NCBI GenBank assembly: GCA_015999765.1
Contig: JAECQR010000006.1
Coordinates: 102,469-166,468, forward strand
DNA length: 64,000 nt
Direction: 5' to 3'
Origin: Flavobacteriia bacterium
Lineage (GTDB): Bacteria; Bacteroidota; Bacteroidia; Flavobacteriales; Weeksellaceae
The notes under the pieces were generated by a model. It searched no databases, was not told where the DNA came from, and worked only from the letters and a program-made list of their open reading frames with translations. Positions 38,087 to 48,207 of the stretch are shown piece by piece (the stretch's first letter is position 1; each line of letters opens with the position of its first letter). The position numbers and the translations under genes are program-made.

Positions 38087-41000
38087 ATGATTCCGATTCA
38101 ACTTACGCTCGAAGGTTTATATTCTTATCAGGAAAGGCAAACGATTGATTTCAAAAGCCTCACGGAAGCCGGACTTTTTGGAATTTTCGGAGCGGTCGGT
38201 TCAGGAAAATCGTCTATTCTGGAAGCCATTTCTTTTGCTTTGTACGGCGAAACCGAAAGGCTGAATGCCCGCGACAAAAGAGCTTACAACATGATGAATC
38301 TGAAAGCAAACAGTTCTTTCATGCGTTTTGATTTCATCAACCACGACAATAAAATCTTCCGCGTAGAAAGGGAATTCAGGCGTAATTCAAAGAAATTTGA
38401 AGATGTAAAACCAAGTTCGGTAACTTTTTATGAAAACCAAAACGAAAAATGGATTCCACTCGAACATTCCGACTGTGAGAGAATTATCGGTCTGAGTTAT
38501 GCGAATTTCAAGCGTACGATCATCATTCCGCAGGGTCAGTTCAAGGAGTTTCTGGAACTCGGCGCTGCAGAGCGCACGAATATGATGAAGGAAATCTTCA
38601 GCCTTCAGCAGTATGATCTGCAGAACAATACAGCTATTCTGAACAGTAAAAACAAATCAGAACTCGATCAGCTTGAAGGCCAGCTGAAAGGTTTTGAAGA
38701 CATTAATGAAGAACATATTTCGGCACAAAATGAACTGCTGAAAACTGAAAAGCAGAAATTCGAAAACATCAACATTGAATTTAAAAAAGCTGAAGAAACT
38801 TACCGGAATTTAAAAAATCTGAAAAGTGATTTTGAGTTACTGATTTCAAAAAAAGAAACCTATACAAAACTTCTTGACGACAAGAAAAATATCGATTCTT
38901 TAGAAACCGAAACAGAACTTTACGACAGAATTTTCAGGATTTTCACTCCCCTGATTTCGGAGAAAAACAAACTTCATTCCGAACTGGCCAACCGGATGGA
39001 AGAGCAAAAATCACATTCTGCTACATTACAGCAAACGAACGCAAGATTTAATCAAAATAAAGAGCAGCTTGAAAAAATCGGGCCTGAATTTGAAGCTTTG
39101 GACCAGTCAAAAATCCAGGAAAATGATTTGAAGATTATTCTCCAAATGTTGGGTTATTCAGCAGAAATCAAATTACTGAAAGAACGCACCGAAAATGGTT
39201 CAGCTAAAGTAAAAGAAGTAGAATCAAAGCAGACTTTAAACAAAGAAAAGATTCAGGAATTAGAAAATAGACTTGGAGAATTAAAACGTAAAAAGCTCGA
39301 TAATCAAATACTGCTCAATGCCGGAAACTGGTTCTCCACCAGAAAAAACATACTCGAATCGCTGCAAAAACAAATTGACAAAACCGGAAATTTCAATATT
39401 GAACTTCAGAAAATTGAAGAAGAATTAAAACCTTTCAACGTTGAAACTGATACTTTTCAGCAGGATTTCAATTTAAAAATTATTGCGCTCGAGAACCAGA
39501 AAAAAGAAATTTCAGCCAGAAAAAGTCAGCTGGAAGTTCAGCAGAAGCTTGCGCATTTCGCCAGTGAGCTGCATGATGGAAAATCCTGTCCGCTTTGTGG
39601 CTCGCTCGAACATCCACATATTGTTGAATTTAATGACGTTTCCAGCGAATTGGGTAAAATCCAGAAACAGCTGGACGAAATTGACTTTCAGCAAAAGGAA
39701 ATTCAGACCAGAATTTCTGCCGTAGAAAAAATTCTTGAAAGAAAAAAACTTCTTCGATCGCAGCTGGAAACAGAAAACGACCAATTACAATCGATAAAGA
39801 TCCAGCAGGAAAGTCATCTGAAAACTTTTGCATGGAAAGAATTTAATCCTGAAAACGAAGCGGATTTCAACACCAAAAGAGCGGAATCTTTTGAAATTGA
39901 AAAACAGATTGAAGAACTGCAAAAAGTGATCTCAGGCGAGCAGAAAAATCTTGAACAAACGCAGCAGGATCTGAATAAATTCAATAAAGCGCTGGACGAA
40001 TTTAAACTGAAAGAGCATGAAGTCATAACGCAGATTAAAACCAGCGAAACAAATCTCAAAGCTCTAAGTTGGAAGCATTATCAGGAACACCCCGTTTTTG
40101 TAGTTGAAAAACTGCATTCCGATTTATCAAAACAAAATCTGGAGACGGAGAAACAGTATCAGAAATTAATCGGGGAAGAGAAAGAAATTGCGGTAAGTCT
40201 CGCGGCACAAAAATCAACGGTATGTCAACTGGAAAAGCAGGTTTTGGAACTTAATAAAGAAATTTCTGCAAATGAAATTCAGATTAAAGAGGCTTTAATT
40301 CTGAATAAATTCGGAGGTCTGAATGAAGTTGAATCTGTTCTTACTCAGGAAATCAATGTTTCGGAAAACAGAAATCTCATCCAGAAATTCCGGATCGAAT
40401 TTGAAACCCTTAAAAACGGAATCGAAGAACTGGAAAAAAAGCTGGAAGGTTTTCATTTTGATCAAACCCATTTCCTGGAAATAGAAGCACAATTTAAAAT
40501 TCTTGAAACTGAAAAAATCAGCTCCAATGATGCCGTTGTAAAACTCAATGCTGAGATTGAAAGGCTTCAGAATGAATTCAGGAAAAAAGAAGGTTTGCTG
40601 AAAGATTTATCCAAACTTCAAAAACGCGCGGAAAACCTGAAAATTATGAGCAATCTCTTTAAAGGTGCGGGGTTTGTGCAGTATGTTTCCTCAATTTATC
40701 TGCGCCAGCTTTGCGACCACGCAAATATCCGTTTTCACCGCATGACGAGGAACCAGCTGAGTCTGCAGCTCAACGAAAACAACGATTTTGAAATCATCGA
40801 TTATCTGAATGAAGGCCGTTGCCGAAGTGTAAAAACGCTGTCCGGCGGACAGGCTTTTCAGGTTTCGCTGAGTCTGGCTCTGGCTCTGGCAGAAAGTGTG
40901 CAGACGAATGCAAAAGCTGATAAAAATTTCTTTTTCATCGACGAAGGTTTCGGGACACAGGATCTGGAATCGGTAAATGTGGTTTTTGAAACGCTTACGA

Positions 41001-41125
41001 GTCTGCAAAAAGAAAACAGAATCGTCGGAATTATTTCTCATGTTGAAGAACTGAAAGAAAAGATTCCCGTATCCCTTAATATCATAAAAGATGAGGACAG
41101 GGGAAGTTTGATTGAGATGGTGTAG
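38087..41125 (+). CDS. sbcC: exonuclease SbcCD subunit C (SMC-like ATPase)
   Basis: GIFGAVGSGKSSILEAISFALYG Walker A; CPLC zinc-hook motif; LSGGQAFQVSLSLALALAE and FFIDEGFGTQD. Confidence 0.95.
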   Translation: MIPIQLTLEGLYSYQERQTIDFKSLTEAGLFGIFGAVGSGKSSILEAISFALYGETERLNARDKRAYNMMNLKANSSFMRFDFINHDNKIFRVEREFRRNSKKFEDVKPSSVTFYENQNEKWIPLEHSDCERIIGLSYANFKRTIIIPQGQFKEFLELGAAERTNMMKEIFSLQQYDLQNNTAILNSKNKSELDQLEGQLKGFEDINEEHISAQNELLKTEKQKFENINIEFKKAEETYRNLKNLKSDFELLISKKETYTKLLDDKKNIDSLETETELYDRIFRIFTPLISEKNKLHSELANRMEEQKSHSATLQQTNARFNQNKEQLEKIGPEFEALDQSKIQENDLKIILQMLGYSAEIKLLKERTENGSAKVKEVESKQTLNKEKIQELENRLGELKRKKLDNQILLNAGNWFSTRKNILESLQKQIDKTGNFNIELQKIEEELKPFNVETDTFQQDFNLKIIALENQKKEISARKSQLEVQQKLAHFASELHDGKSCPLCGSLEHPHIVEFNDVSSELGKIQKQLDEIDFQQKEIQTRISAVEKILERKKLLRSQLETENDQLQSIKIQQESHLKTFAWKEFNPENEADFNTKRAESFEIEKQIEELQKVISGEQKNLEQTQQDLNKFNKALDEFKLKEHEVITQIKTSETNLKALSWKHYQEHPVFVVEKLHSDLSKQNLETEKQYQKLIGEEKEIAVSLAAQKSTVCQLEKQVLELNKEISANEIQIKEALILNKFGGLNEVESVLTQEINVSENRNLIQKFRIEFETLKNGIEELEKKLEGFHFDQTHFLEIEAQFKILETEKISSNDAVVKLNAEIERLQNEFRKKEGLLKDLSKLQKRAENLKIMSNLFKGAGFVQYVSSIYLRQLCDHANIRFHRMTRNQLSLQLNENNDFEIIDYLNEGRCRSVKTLSGGQAFQVSLSLALALAESVQTNAKADKNFFFIDEGFGTQDLESVNVVFETLTSLQKENRIVGIISHVEELKEKIPVSLNIIKDEDRGSLIEMV

Positions 41126-41158
41126 AAATCTTGCAATTTTGCGAAATTTATGAATAGG

Positions 41159-41176
41159 AACGGGCTTTAGCCCGTT
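41159..41176. repeat. REP palindrome
   Basis: AACGGGCT-TT-AGCCCGTT. Confidence 0.85.
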
Positions 41177-41199
41177 TATGAAAAATTAAACCAACCATT

Positions 41200-41209
41200 G
41201 GCTTTAGCC
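41200..41209. repeat. REP-like palindrome (short)
   Basis: GGCT-TT-AGCC. Confidence 0.6.
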
Positions 41210-41241
41210 GAAACTTAAAATGTTATATTTTTGTTTTCGTT

Positions 41242-41679
41242 ATGCCTTATATCAAAATATATATCCATTTGGTATTTTCAACATTACACCGTAAACCACT
41301 CCTCCATTCTCCGGAATTGAGGATTAAAGTATGGAAACATATAAAGGAAAATGCTGCCGAAAAAGGAATTTTCATAGAAATGGTAAATGGCTTTGCTGAT
41401 CATTGTCACTGTCTGATTTCTTTAAGTTCTAATCAGACTGTAGAAAAAGTAGTACAGTTGATCAAAGGAGAGTCCTCATTCTGGATTAACAAAAATAATT
41501 TGACGTCAGAAAAATTTCAGTGGCAGGATGAATATTTTGCGGTTTCTATTTCAGAATCAATGATTGATGATGTGAGAAATTACATTAAAAAGCAGGAGAA
41601 GCATCACGTGCAGAAATCCTTTTCGGATGAATATATAGAATTTATGGAAAAATATAATTTTAAAAATACCGGACTGTAG
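41242..41679 (+). mobile_element. REP-associated tyrosine transposase (RAYT; IS200/Y1-HUH-like)
   Basis: HLVFST, ADHCHCLISL (HUH), QWQDEYFAVSIS, VRNYIKKQEKHH (catalytic Tyr region); flanked by REP palindromes on both sides. Confidence 0.88.
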
Positions 41680-41683
41680 GTTT

Positions 41684-41695
41684 TGGCTAAAGCCA
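41684..41695. repeat. REP-like palindrome
   Basis: TGGCT-AA-AGCCA. Confidence 0.65.
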
Positions 41696-41717
41696 TTTTA
41701 ACCTGAAACTAGAAAAC

Positions 41718-41729
41718 GGGCTAAAGCCC
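41718..41729. repeat. REP palindrome
   Basis: GGGCT-AA-AGCCC. Confidence 0.8.
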
Positions 41730-41886
41730 ATTCCGATTGATATCCCTATAAGAGGATTATGGCGAAAATCCCGTTTTTATGCCTATCAAAAATCGCAAAA
41801 CGGGTCGACGGATTAAAGGCCGTTTCTACTGAAAATTAAAACCAGCAAAAGAATATAATACAAGGAATTAAATTCAAATCTACACT

Positions 41887-42435
41887 ATGCAAAACCTCAT
41901 CGATACACTGAAATCCGGCGGAACCATCCTTTATCCAACTGATACCATTTGGGGAATTGGCTGCGACGCGACTAATGTTGAAGCTATCAGTAAAATATTT
42001 GAAATCAAGAAGCGGGAAAAATCAAAATCGATGATTATTCTGGTGGAATCGGAAAAAAGACTACAGGATTTGGTGGAAGTCCCTGAGATGGCGTGGGAAA
42101 TCATGGATTTATCGGAAAAACCCGTGACATTAATTTATGACAATCCTAAAGGTTTGCCAAAGGAAATCCTCGCGGAAGACGGCAGCATCGGAATCCGTTT
42201 GGTGAAAGATGACTATCTGAAAAAGTTGATCGGGAAACTGAACAAACCTTTGGTTTCAACCTCAGCCAATTTCAGTGGCGATAAATCACCGATGAAGTTT
42301 TCTGATATTTCAAAAGAAATCACCGCTTCTGTAGATGCTGTAGCTGAGGAAAACCACGATAAAATCTCTGAATATTCCGGATCTTCGGTGATCAGAATGT
42401 GGAAAGACGGACGGGTAAAAGTCCTTCGCGAGTAA
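41887..42435 (+). CDS. L-threonylcarbamoyladenylate synthase (Sua5/YciO/YrdC family)
   Basis: GGTILYPTDTIWGIGCDATN, KKREKSKSMIILV, PLVSTSANFSGDKSP. Confidence 0.93.
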   Translation: MQNLIDTLKSGGTILYPTDTIWGIGCDATNVEAISKIFEIKKREKSKSMIILVESEKRLQDLVEVPEMAWEIMDLSEKPVTLIYDNPKGLPKEILAEDGSIGIRLVKDDYLKKLIGKLNKPLVSTSANFSGDKSPMKFSDISKEITASVDAVAEENHDKISEYSGSSVIRMWKDGRVKVLRE

Positions 42436-42442
42436 TTTATTT

Positions 42443-42898
42443 CTACTTTTTATAGAGTTTTTCGTAGAGTGAGATCCATTCCTCCGGCGACATCATTTTT
42501 GCAAGTTCTGCAATGAGTTGAAAAGGAACATCTTCAGGTTTTTTGAAACGGATACACGATTTTCCCATGTCGAGTTTCTTTTTTGAATGCTTTGGGAACT
42601 CAGTCACAAACCAATCTAAAAGTTCTGGGTTTGCATAAATCCCCATGTGATACAGCGCGATGAAATTCTTCTGTGATGCCAGGTTTATAAAAGGCAGCGG
42701 TGTATTTAGCGTACAGTGATAACCGTCAGGATAGGTTTCTAAAGGAACGTTCCATCCGATCATTCCATAACTTAAATTTTCCTGAAAACCTTCCGGAAGA
42801 TTGTCGGAAATAGTTTTGTACAACTTTGTGAATGCTTCGTTTCGATCTTCAGGAACATTCGATAGATATTCTTCAATGCTTTCGCCCGGAATCTGCAT
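42443..42898 (-). CDS. DUF1801 domain-containing protein
   Basis: SIEEYLSNVPEDRNEAFTKLYKTISDNLPEGFQENLSYGMIGW. Confidence 0.8.
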   Translation of the reverse strand: MQIPGESIEEYLSNVPEDRNEAFTKLYKTISDNLPEGFQENLSYGMIGWNVPLETYPDGYHCTLNTPLPFINLASQKNFIALYHMGIYANPELLDWFVTEFPKHSKKKLDMGKSCIRFKKPEDVPFQLIAELAKMMSPEEWISLYEKLYKK

Positions 42899-42942
42899 GG
42901 TTTTATTTTTTACTAAAATACAAAATCACAGTTTTAAAATAA

Positions 42943-42970
42943 AAAATCCGGAAATAATTTTCCGGATTTT
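42943..42970 (-). terminator. intrinsic terminator of the S9 peptidase gene
   Basis: AAAATCCGGAAA-TAAT-TTTCCGGATTTT. Confidence 0.75.
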
Positions 42971-42974
42971 TTTA

Positions 42975-45116
42975 TTAATTTTTCAGATGTTGGTCAAAAT
43001 AATCGGTCACTTTCTGCATGAGATGGACTCTGTCTTTACCCATAACGTTGTGTTCATGTCCGGGATAAACAAAATAATCAAGCTGAACGCCGTTGTCAAC
43101 AGCAGCTTTCAGAAATTTCATTGAATGTTGCCAAACCACCACATTGTCCTGAGCGCCGTGAATCATCAAAAGCTTTCCTTTAAGATTCTGAACTTTATCT
43201 AAAAGATTAGAATTTTTGTAACCTTCGGGATTGGTTTGTGGGGTGTCCATATATCTTTCGGTATACATAATTTCGTACATGCTCCAGTCGATCACCGGTC
43301 CGCCCGCAACACCCGCTTTGAAAACTTCCGGATATTTCAGCATAAAACTCGTTGTCATAAATCCACCGAAACTCCAGCCGTGAATTCCTAATTTTTCTCC
43401 ATCAACATAAGGAAGAGATTTCAGGTAATCAACACCTTTCAGCTGATCTTTCATTTCGGTTTCACCGAGATTTCTGAAAACTGCCTGTTCGAATTTCATT
43501 CCGCGGTTAGAAGATCCTCTTCCATCCATTGTGAAAACGACATAGCCGTTCTGTGCCATATATTCGTACCAGAGATTTCCGGAAGCCGGGAAACTCTCTG
43601 TCACCAACTGAAGATGAGGCCCGTTGTACAGGTAAACGATGGTCGGATATTTTTTAGTGGCATCAAAATCGGTCGGAAGAATGATTTTCCCGTAAAGAAG
43701 TGTTCCGTCGTCAGCTTTCAGCGTCACATTTTTGATTTCGGGTCTTTTATAATTTTTCAGAGGATTTTCTGAAGTCAAGATATTTTTAGACTTTAAAGTC
43801 GCTGTGTTAAGAAGATTAACTGAACGCGGTGTTGTCGCATTACTGTAGATATCATAAAGTTGTGTTCCGTCTTTGCTTAAAACTCCGGTGTGCATTCCAG
43901 GAGCTGTAGATAATCTTTGAGTTTTGAAATTATTCCAGTTTACTCTGTAAAGATGCCTTTCCATCGGCGATTCCTGCGTAGATGTGTAATAGATTTCCTT
44001 CTTTTTTTCATTGAAACCCAAAATATCAGTAACCAGCCAGTCGCCTTTAGTAATCTGCGCTACCAACCCTTTCTCGAGGCTGTAATGAAACAGATGGTTG
44101 TACCCCGTGCGCTGACTTTGCCAAATGAAATCGGTATTGGAGTTGGGGAAAAACAACAAAGGATGCTGCGGCTCAACATATTTATCTGAAGTTTCTTCAA
44201 ATAAAGTTTTTACCAAATTCCCTGTTACCGCGTCGTACTGATTCATTTTCATGTGATTCTGATCACGGTTCAGTACGCCAACAAAAATATACCTGGAATC
44301 AGGACTCCAGGTTATAGCTGTTAAATACTGCTCCTTATCACCATCAATATTCAGAAACGTCTTTTTCTGTGAGTTTACATCATAAACGCCTAAAGTCACC
44401 TGATGCGAAACAGCACCTGCCATCGGATATTTGATGTTTACATTTTTTGCTGGAGTCGCAGCCCAGTCGATAATCGGGTAATCGGTTACCATGCTTTCAT
44501 CCATTCTGTAAAAAGCAATCTTGGTGTTACTGGGAGCAGCGAAAATTCCGCCATCGATACCAAATTCGCTTCTGTGAACTGCCTGACCGCTTACAATGCC
44601 TTCATTTTCATCATTGGTAATAGCGACCGTTTTTCCGTTCTTATTCAGGTAAAGATTGTTCTTTACGGTGTAAACGATGGTTTTGTTATCTGGAAGAATT
44701 TTTACATTTTCTGCGCCTTCATTCAGGGAAGCCCAGTCTGTGACCTTCCAGTCGGTTCCGGATTTTTCGAGACGGAAATATTTGCCGTCTCTTGTGAAAT
44801 AACCCTTGTCTTTTCCATTAAATTTAATTTGCGGAAAAGATTTAAGTTTCTGATCTGCAGAAAGGTTTTTATTGATTTGATATAAAGAAACCAACGTGTC
44901 CGCTTTCATGCTCTGGAGTTCAGTAACAAGATAGCCGTTTTTGGTTCCCTGAATATAAGATTTACCATCATCGGACCAGGAAAACTGCGGAATACTTTTA
45001 ATAGCCAGGTTGCTGCGCAGACCGTTTACCGCCTCAGCCATAGTATATTTCTGGTTTTGAGCGAAAACTAAACTGCCGAAACCAAGCAATAACAAAGGTA
45101 ATTTTGAAAATTTCAT
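42975..45116 (-). CDS. S9 family peptidase (dipeptidyl peptidase IV-like)
   Basis: GIHGWSFGGFMTTSFMLKYPEVFKAGVAGGPVIDWSMYEIMYTERYMDTPQ and HGAQDNVVVWQHSM...YPGHEHNV. Confidence 0.94.
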   Translation of the reverse strand: MKFSKLPLLLLGFGSLVFAQNQKYTMAEAVNGLRSNLAIKSIPQFSWSDDGKSYIQGTKNGYLVTELQSMKADTLVSLYQINKNLSADQKLKSFPQIKFNGKDKGYFTRDGKYFRLEKSGTDWKVTDWASLNEGAENVKILPDNKTIVYTVKNNLYLNKNGKTVAITNDENEGIVSGQAVHRSEFGIDGGIFAAPSNTKIAFYRMDESMVTDYPIIDWAATPAKNVNIKYPMAGAVSHQVTLGVYDVNSQKKTFLNIDGDKEQYLTAITWSPDSRYIFVGVLNRDQNHMKMNQYDAVTGNLVKTLFEETSDKYVEPQHPLLFFPNSNTDFIWQSQRTGYNHLFHYSLEKGLVAQITKGDWLVTDILGFNEKKKEIYYTSTQESPMERHLYRVNWNNFKTQRLSTAPGMHTGVLSKDGTQLYDIYSNATTPRSVNLLNTATLKSKNILTSENPLKNYKRPEIKNVTLKADDGTLLYGKIILPTDFDATKKYPTIVYLYNGPHLQLVTESFPASGNLWYEYMAQNGYVVFTMDGRGSSNRGMKFEQAVFRNLGETEMKDQLKGVDYLKSLPYVDGEKLGIHGWSFGGFMTTSFMLKYPEVFKAGVAGGPVIDWSMYEIMYTERYMDTPQTNPEGYKNSNLLDKVQNLKGKLLMIHGAQDNVVVWQHSMKFLKAAVDNGVQLDYFVYPGHEHNVMGKDRVHLMQKVTDYFDQHLKN

Positions 45117-45172
45117 TTCTTAGATTTAAGATGTTAAAAATAAGAAATAATTCTGAAATCGTTAAAGAAATG

Positions 45173-45880
45173 TTAATTCAAACGTTGGTAAATAATTCCG
45201 GCGAAGGGATCCTTTTCTGTTTTGGGTTTGTTCCATTTATATTGGTGAGTCCAGTACGCAGCTTTCATCGACAGGATTCCCAAACCTGCGCCGAAAAGCA
45301 CATCTGAAATATAATGTTTGTTATTAGCCATGCGCATTAGCCCAATTCCGCTTGCAACACCATATGATACATACGGAACCCATTTGTAATTTTCGCCGTA
45401 TTCTATTGCGAGCATGGTGGCGCCGGCAAACGCATTTGCGGTATGCCCTGAAGGAAACGAAAAGGCGGTACCGTCCGGACGTGTTTTTTTCAGAGTGGTT
45501 TTCAGGATATAAACCATTCCGAGATTCAGAATCTGCCCTTTGATGAGAATAGCTGTCCGGTTCTGCCAGTCGGTTCTGGGTTTCATGCCCGCCCATTCAA
45601 ATCCATAAACCGCCAACATGGGTGCAAACTGTGCATAATCATCAAAATGATTGGTAAATCCGAAAAGATGCTCGTTGCGTTCTTCTACCACCTCATTTTT
45701 CAGGGATTCGCGGCCGTTCCCGTCAAAAACTATTCCCGATGCCATTAACCCGGCAGGAATATATACCTTGTTATATTTAAAACTTAAAGGCCGGTTGTCA
45801 ACATCGGAACTGTCTTTTTGCTGCGCATAATTCAGTATAAAACAATTGAAAAAAAACAGTATTGAAAGGAGTTTTTTCAT
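45173..45880 (-). CDS. PAP2 superfamily phosphatase
   Basis: KKTRPDGTAFSFPSGHTANAFAGATML ... RMANNKHYISDVLFGAGLG. Confidence 0.92.
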   Translation of the reverse strand: MKKLLSILFFFNCFILNYAQQKDSSDVDNRPLSFKYNKVYIPAGLMASGIVFDGNGRESLKNEVVEERNEHLFGFTNHFDDYAQFAPMLAVYGFEWAGMKPRTDWQNRTAILIKGQILNLGMVYILKTTLKKTRPDGTAFSFPSGHTANAFAGATMLAIEYGENYKWVPYVSYGVASGIGLMRMANNKHYISDVLFGAGLGILSMKAAYWTHQYKWNKPKTEKDPFAGIIYQRLN

Positions 45881-46093
45881 GACCTAAGTTTATTCAAAAT
45901 TACTTAAAAGAAACGGTGATGCGTTAAACAGTATTAAATTTCTCTAAACAATCATTTATATTGGATAATTTTATAAGAGAATTATTCGGCAACCTGGAAA
46001 ATACATTTTCTTAACCTACATCAATGTGGAAGCAGTGTTGTTACGATACCTTTGCAATATCAAAATCAGTTACTAACCAAAAAATAAAATATT

Positions 46094-46603
46094 ATGTCAA
46101 CGAAATGGAACTTAGACCCAACGCACAGTGAAATTACCTTCAAAGTAAGACACATGATGATTTCTAACGTAAAAGGTGAATTCAAAAACTTTAACGTGAA
46201 TCTGGAAAGTGAAGACGAAAACTTCAAAAACGTAAAAGCTAATGCGACGATTGATACTTCATCCATCAGCACTAATAATACAGACAGAGATAACCACCTG
46301 AAATCAGGAGAGTTTTTCAATGCGGAGGCTCATCCGCAGATTACCTTCGAAACTGATTCTTTAAATGATGATGTTACAGGAAATCTTACCATCAACGGTG
46401 TTACAAAACCTGTAAAACTTGATGTAGATTTTGGCGGAATCAACGTTGACCCTTGGGGACAGACAAAAGCAGGATTCTCATTCGAAGGAAAAATCAAGAG
46501 AAGCGACTTCGGTTTAAACTGGAACGCAGCCCTGGAAGCCGGTGGCGTAATGGTTTCTGACGAAGTGAAAATTGCAGGTGAACTGCAGTTCGTAAAAGCA
46601 TAA
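46094..46603 (+). CDS. YceI family protein
   Basis: KWNLDPTHSEITFKVRHMMISNVKGEFKNF ... DNHLKSGEFFNAEAHPQITF ... RSDFGLNWN. Confidence 0.93.
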   Translation: MSTKWNLDPTHSEITFKVRHMMISNVKGEFKNFNVNLESEDENFKNVKANATIDTSSISTNNTDRDNHLKSGEFFNAEAHPQITFETDSLNDDVTGNLTINGVTKPVKLDVDFGGINVDPWGQTKAGFSFEGKIKRSDFGLNWNAALEAGGVMVSDEVKIAGELQFVKA

Positions 46604-46684
46604 AATAATTCATAGTTTATTTTTTTAGGGTTCACCAAAGTTTTATGCTTCGGTGAACTCTTTTCAATTTTAATAATTAAGGAT

Positions 46685-47512
46685 ATGAATCTTAACGATT
46701 TAGACAACATTTCTCAACAGTTCAACACCACCGAAAAAATGCCGGTTCTGTTCCTCGGGCACGGCTCACCGATGAATGCGGTTGAAGAAAACCAGTTTGT
46801 GAAGGGTTTCCGCAACATTTCCCGTGAAATCCCAAAACCGAACGCCATCCTGTGTATTTCTGCACACTGGTTCACGAACGGAACTTTTGTTACCGCAATG
46901 CAGAACCCGAAAACCATTCACGATTTCTACGGTTTCCCCAAAGAACTTTTCGAGGTAAATTATCCGGCTCCCGGAAGTCCGGAACTGGCCAGAGAAACTG
47001 CAGAACTGCTGTTGCCCGAAATTGTGGAAGAAGACCACAGCTGGGGCCTCGACCACGGGGCGTGGAGCGTTATTAAACATTTATATCCCAACGCAGAAAT
47101 TCCGGTGATCCAGCTGAGTATTGATTATACAAAACCTCCGCAATATCATTTTGATCTGGCAAAAAAACTCCAGAAATTAAGAGAAAAAGGAATTCTGATC
47201 ATCGGAAGCGGAAATATCGTTCATAACCTCAGAATGGTCGACTGGAAGAACATCAATACCGTAGGCGCCGGCTGGGACTGGGCGGTGGAAGCACGCGAAA
47301 AAACAAATAACTGGCTTTTAGACGGTAATTTCCAGAATCTCATCGATTATCAGCGTCAGGGTGTTGCACTGCAAACCGCGGTACCAAGTCCAGATCATTA
47401 CCTGCCTCTTATTTATTCTTTAGGTTTGAAAGAAAAATCCGAAAACCTTTCCCTCTTCAACGACGAACTTATCGGCGGAAGTCTGAGTATGACGAGTGTA
47501 AGAATTGGGTAA
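46685..47512 (+). CDS. ygiD: 4,5-DOPA dioxygenase extradiol family protein
   Basis: MPVLFLGHGSPMNAVEEN, LCISAHWFTNGT, WGLDHGAWSVIKHLYPNAEIPVIQLSI, GSGNIVHNLR. Confidence 0.92.
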   Translation: MNLNDLDNISQQFNTTEKMPVLFLGHGSPMNAVEENQFVKGFRNISREIPKPNAILCISAHWFTNGTFVTAMQNPKTIHDFYGFPKELFEVNYPAPGSPELARETAELLLPEIVEEDHSWGLDHGAWSVIKHLYPNAEIPVIQLSIDYTKPPQYHFDLAKKLQKLREKGILIIGSGNIVHNLRMVDWKNINTVGAGWDWAVEAREKTNNWLLDGNFQNLIDYQRQGVALQTAVPSPDHYLPLIYSLGLKEKSENLSLFNDELIGGSLSMTSVRIG

Positions 47513-47531
47513 CTTTACATTTGAAATAAAA

Positions 47532-47560
47532 AAAGATTCAGAATAATTTCCTGAATCTTT
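47532..47560. terminator. bidirectional terminator between convergent genes
   Basis: AAAGATTCAG-AATAATTTC-CTGAATCTTT with flanking A/T runs. Confidence 0.75.
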
Positions 47561-47576
47561 TTTATCGAGTTTTAAC

Positions 47577-48185
47577 TTAGTAAAACCGCCAGTAATTGGC
47601 ATCGTAAGTCTTGGTAAAATTCCTCATACATTTAGATGATGTTACCCTAAGCATCAGTGTTTTAATTCCGTTTTCTCTGGAATAGCTGAATTGCGCAGTC
47701 GGTTCGGCTGAAGTTTTTTTGTCACCGTTTTCGTATTCTGCAGTCCATTCGTATTTTACACCGGATTCTGATTTTGCAGGAACAAAAGAAACTACGCCAT
47801 CGCTCACTTTCACCTCTTTAAAACTGTCTAAACTAACATCGCACGCCGAGGTCGAACTGTGATTTTCCTGTGACACAGGATTGACGACATCGATGTTTTT
47901 GCTGCAGCGTAAAATTCCTTTATCTGAAAGCATTTCCAAAGAAAGAATTGTTTTTCCCCCAGCATTACCTTTTACCTTTATTGTATGTTGTTTTACATCG
48001 CCTTCCAGAGAAACATTTCCCCCGAAAGAACTCCACTGATGACAGTCAGCACACTGCGCAGTATTGTTTTTAATGGTATAAACTTCGGATTCGCCGGCTT
48101 TGATCTGAGAATTTCCCTCAATAAAACATTGCGAATAAACAAATGTGAAACTCAATAATGTGAGCAAGAATAGAATTTTTTTCAT
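47577..48185 (-). CDS. secreted hypothetical protein with PKD/Ig-like features
   Basis: Signal peptide MKKILFLLTLLSFTFVYSQ; several cysteines including CADCHQW. Confidence 0.65.
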   Translation of the reverse strand: MKKILFLLTLLSFTFVYSQCFIEGNSQIKAGESEVYTIKNNTAQCADCHQWSSFGGNVSLEGDVKQHTIKVKGNAGGKTILSLEMLSDKGILRCSKNIDVVNPVSQENHSSTSACDVSLDSFKEVKVSDGVVSFVPAKSESGVKYEWTAEYENGDKKTSAEPTAQFSYSRENGIKTLMLRVTSSKCMRNFTKTYDANYWRFY

Positions 48186-48207
48186 GATGTTTTGGATATT
48201 TTATTTT

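Noticed and set aside
41242-41679. Intact IS200/IS605 insertion sequence
   Set aside because: No tnpB or conventional left/right ends visible; the palindromes around it and the QEKHH region fit a RAYT better.
47577-48185. CADCH as a CxxCH heme c motif
   Set aside because: Single motif in an Ig/PKD-like secreted protein with other scattered cysteines; no cytochrome context.
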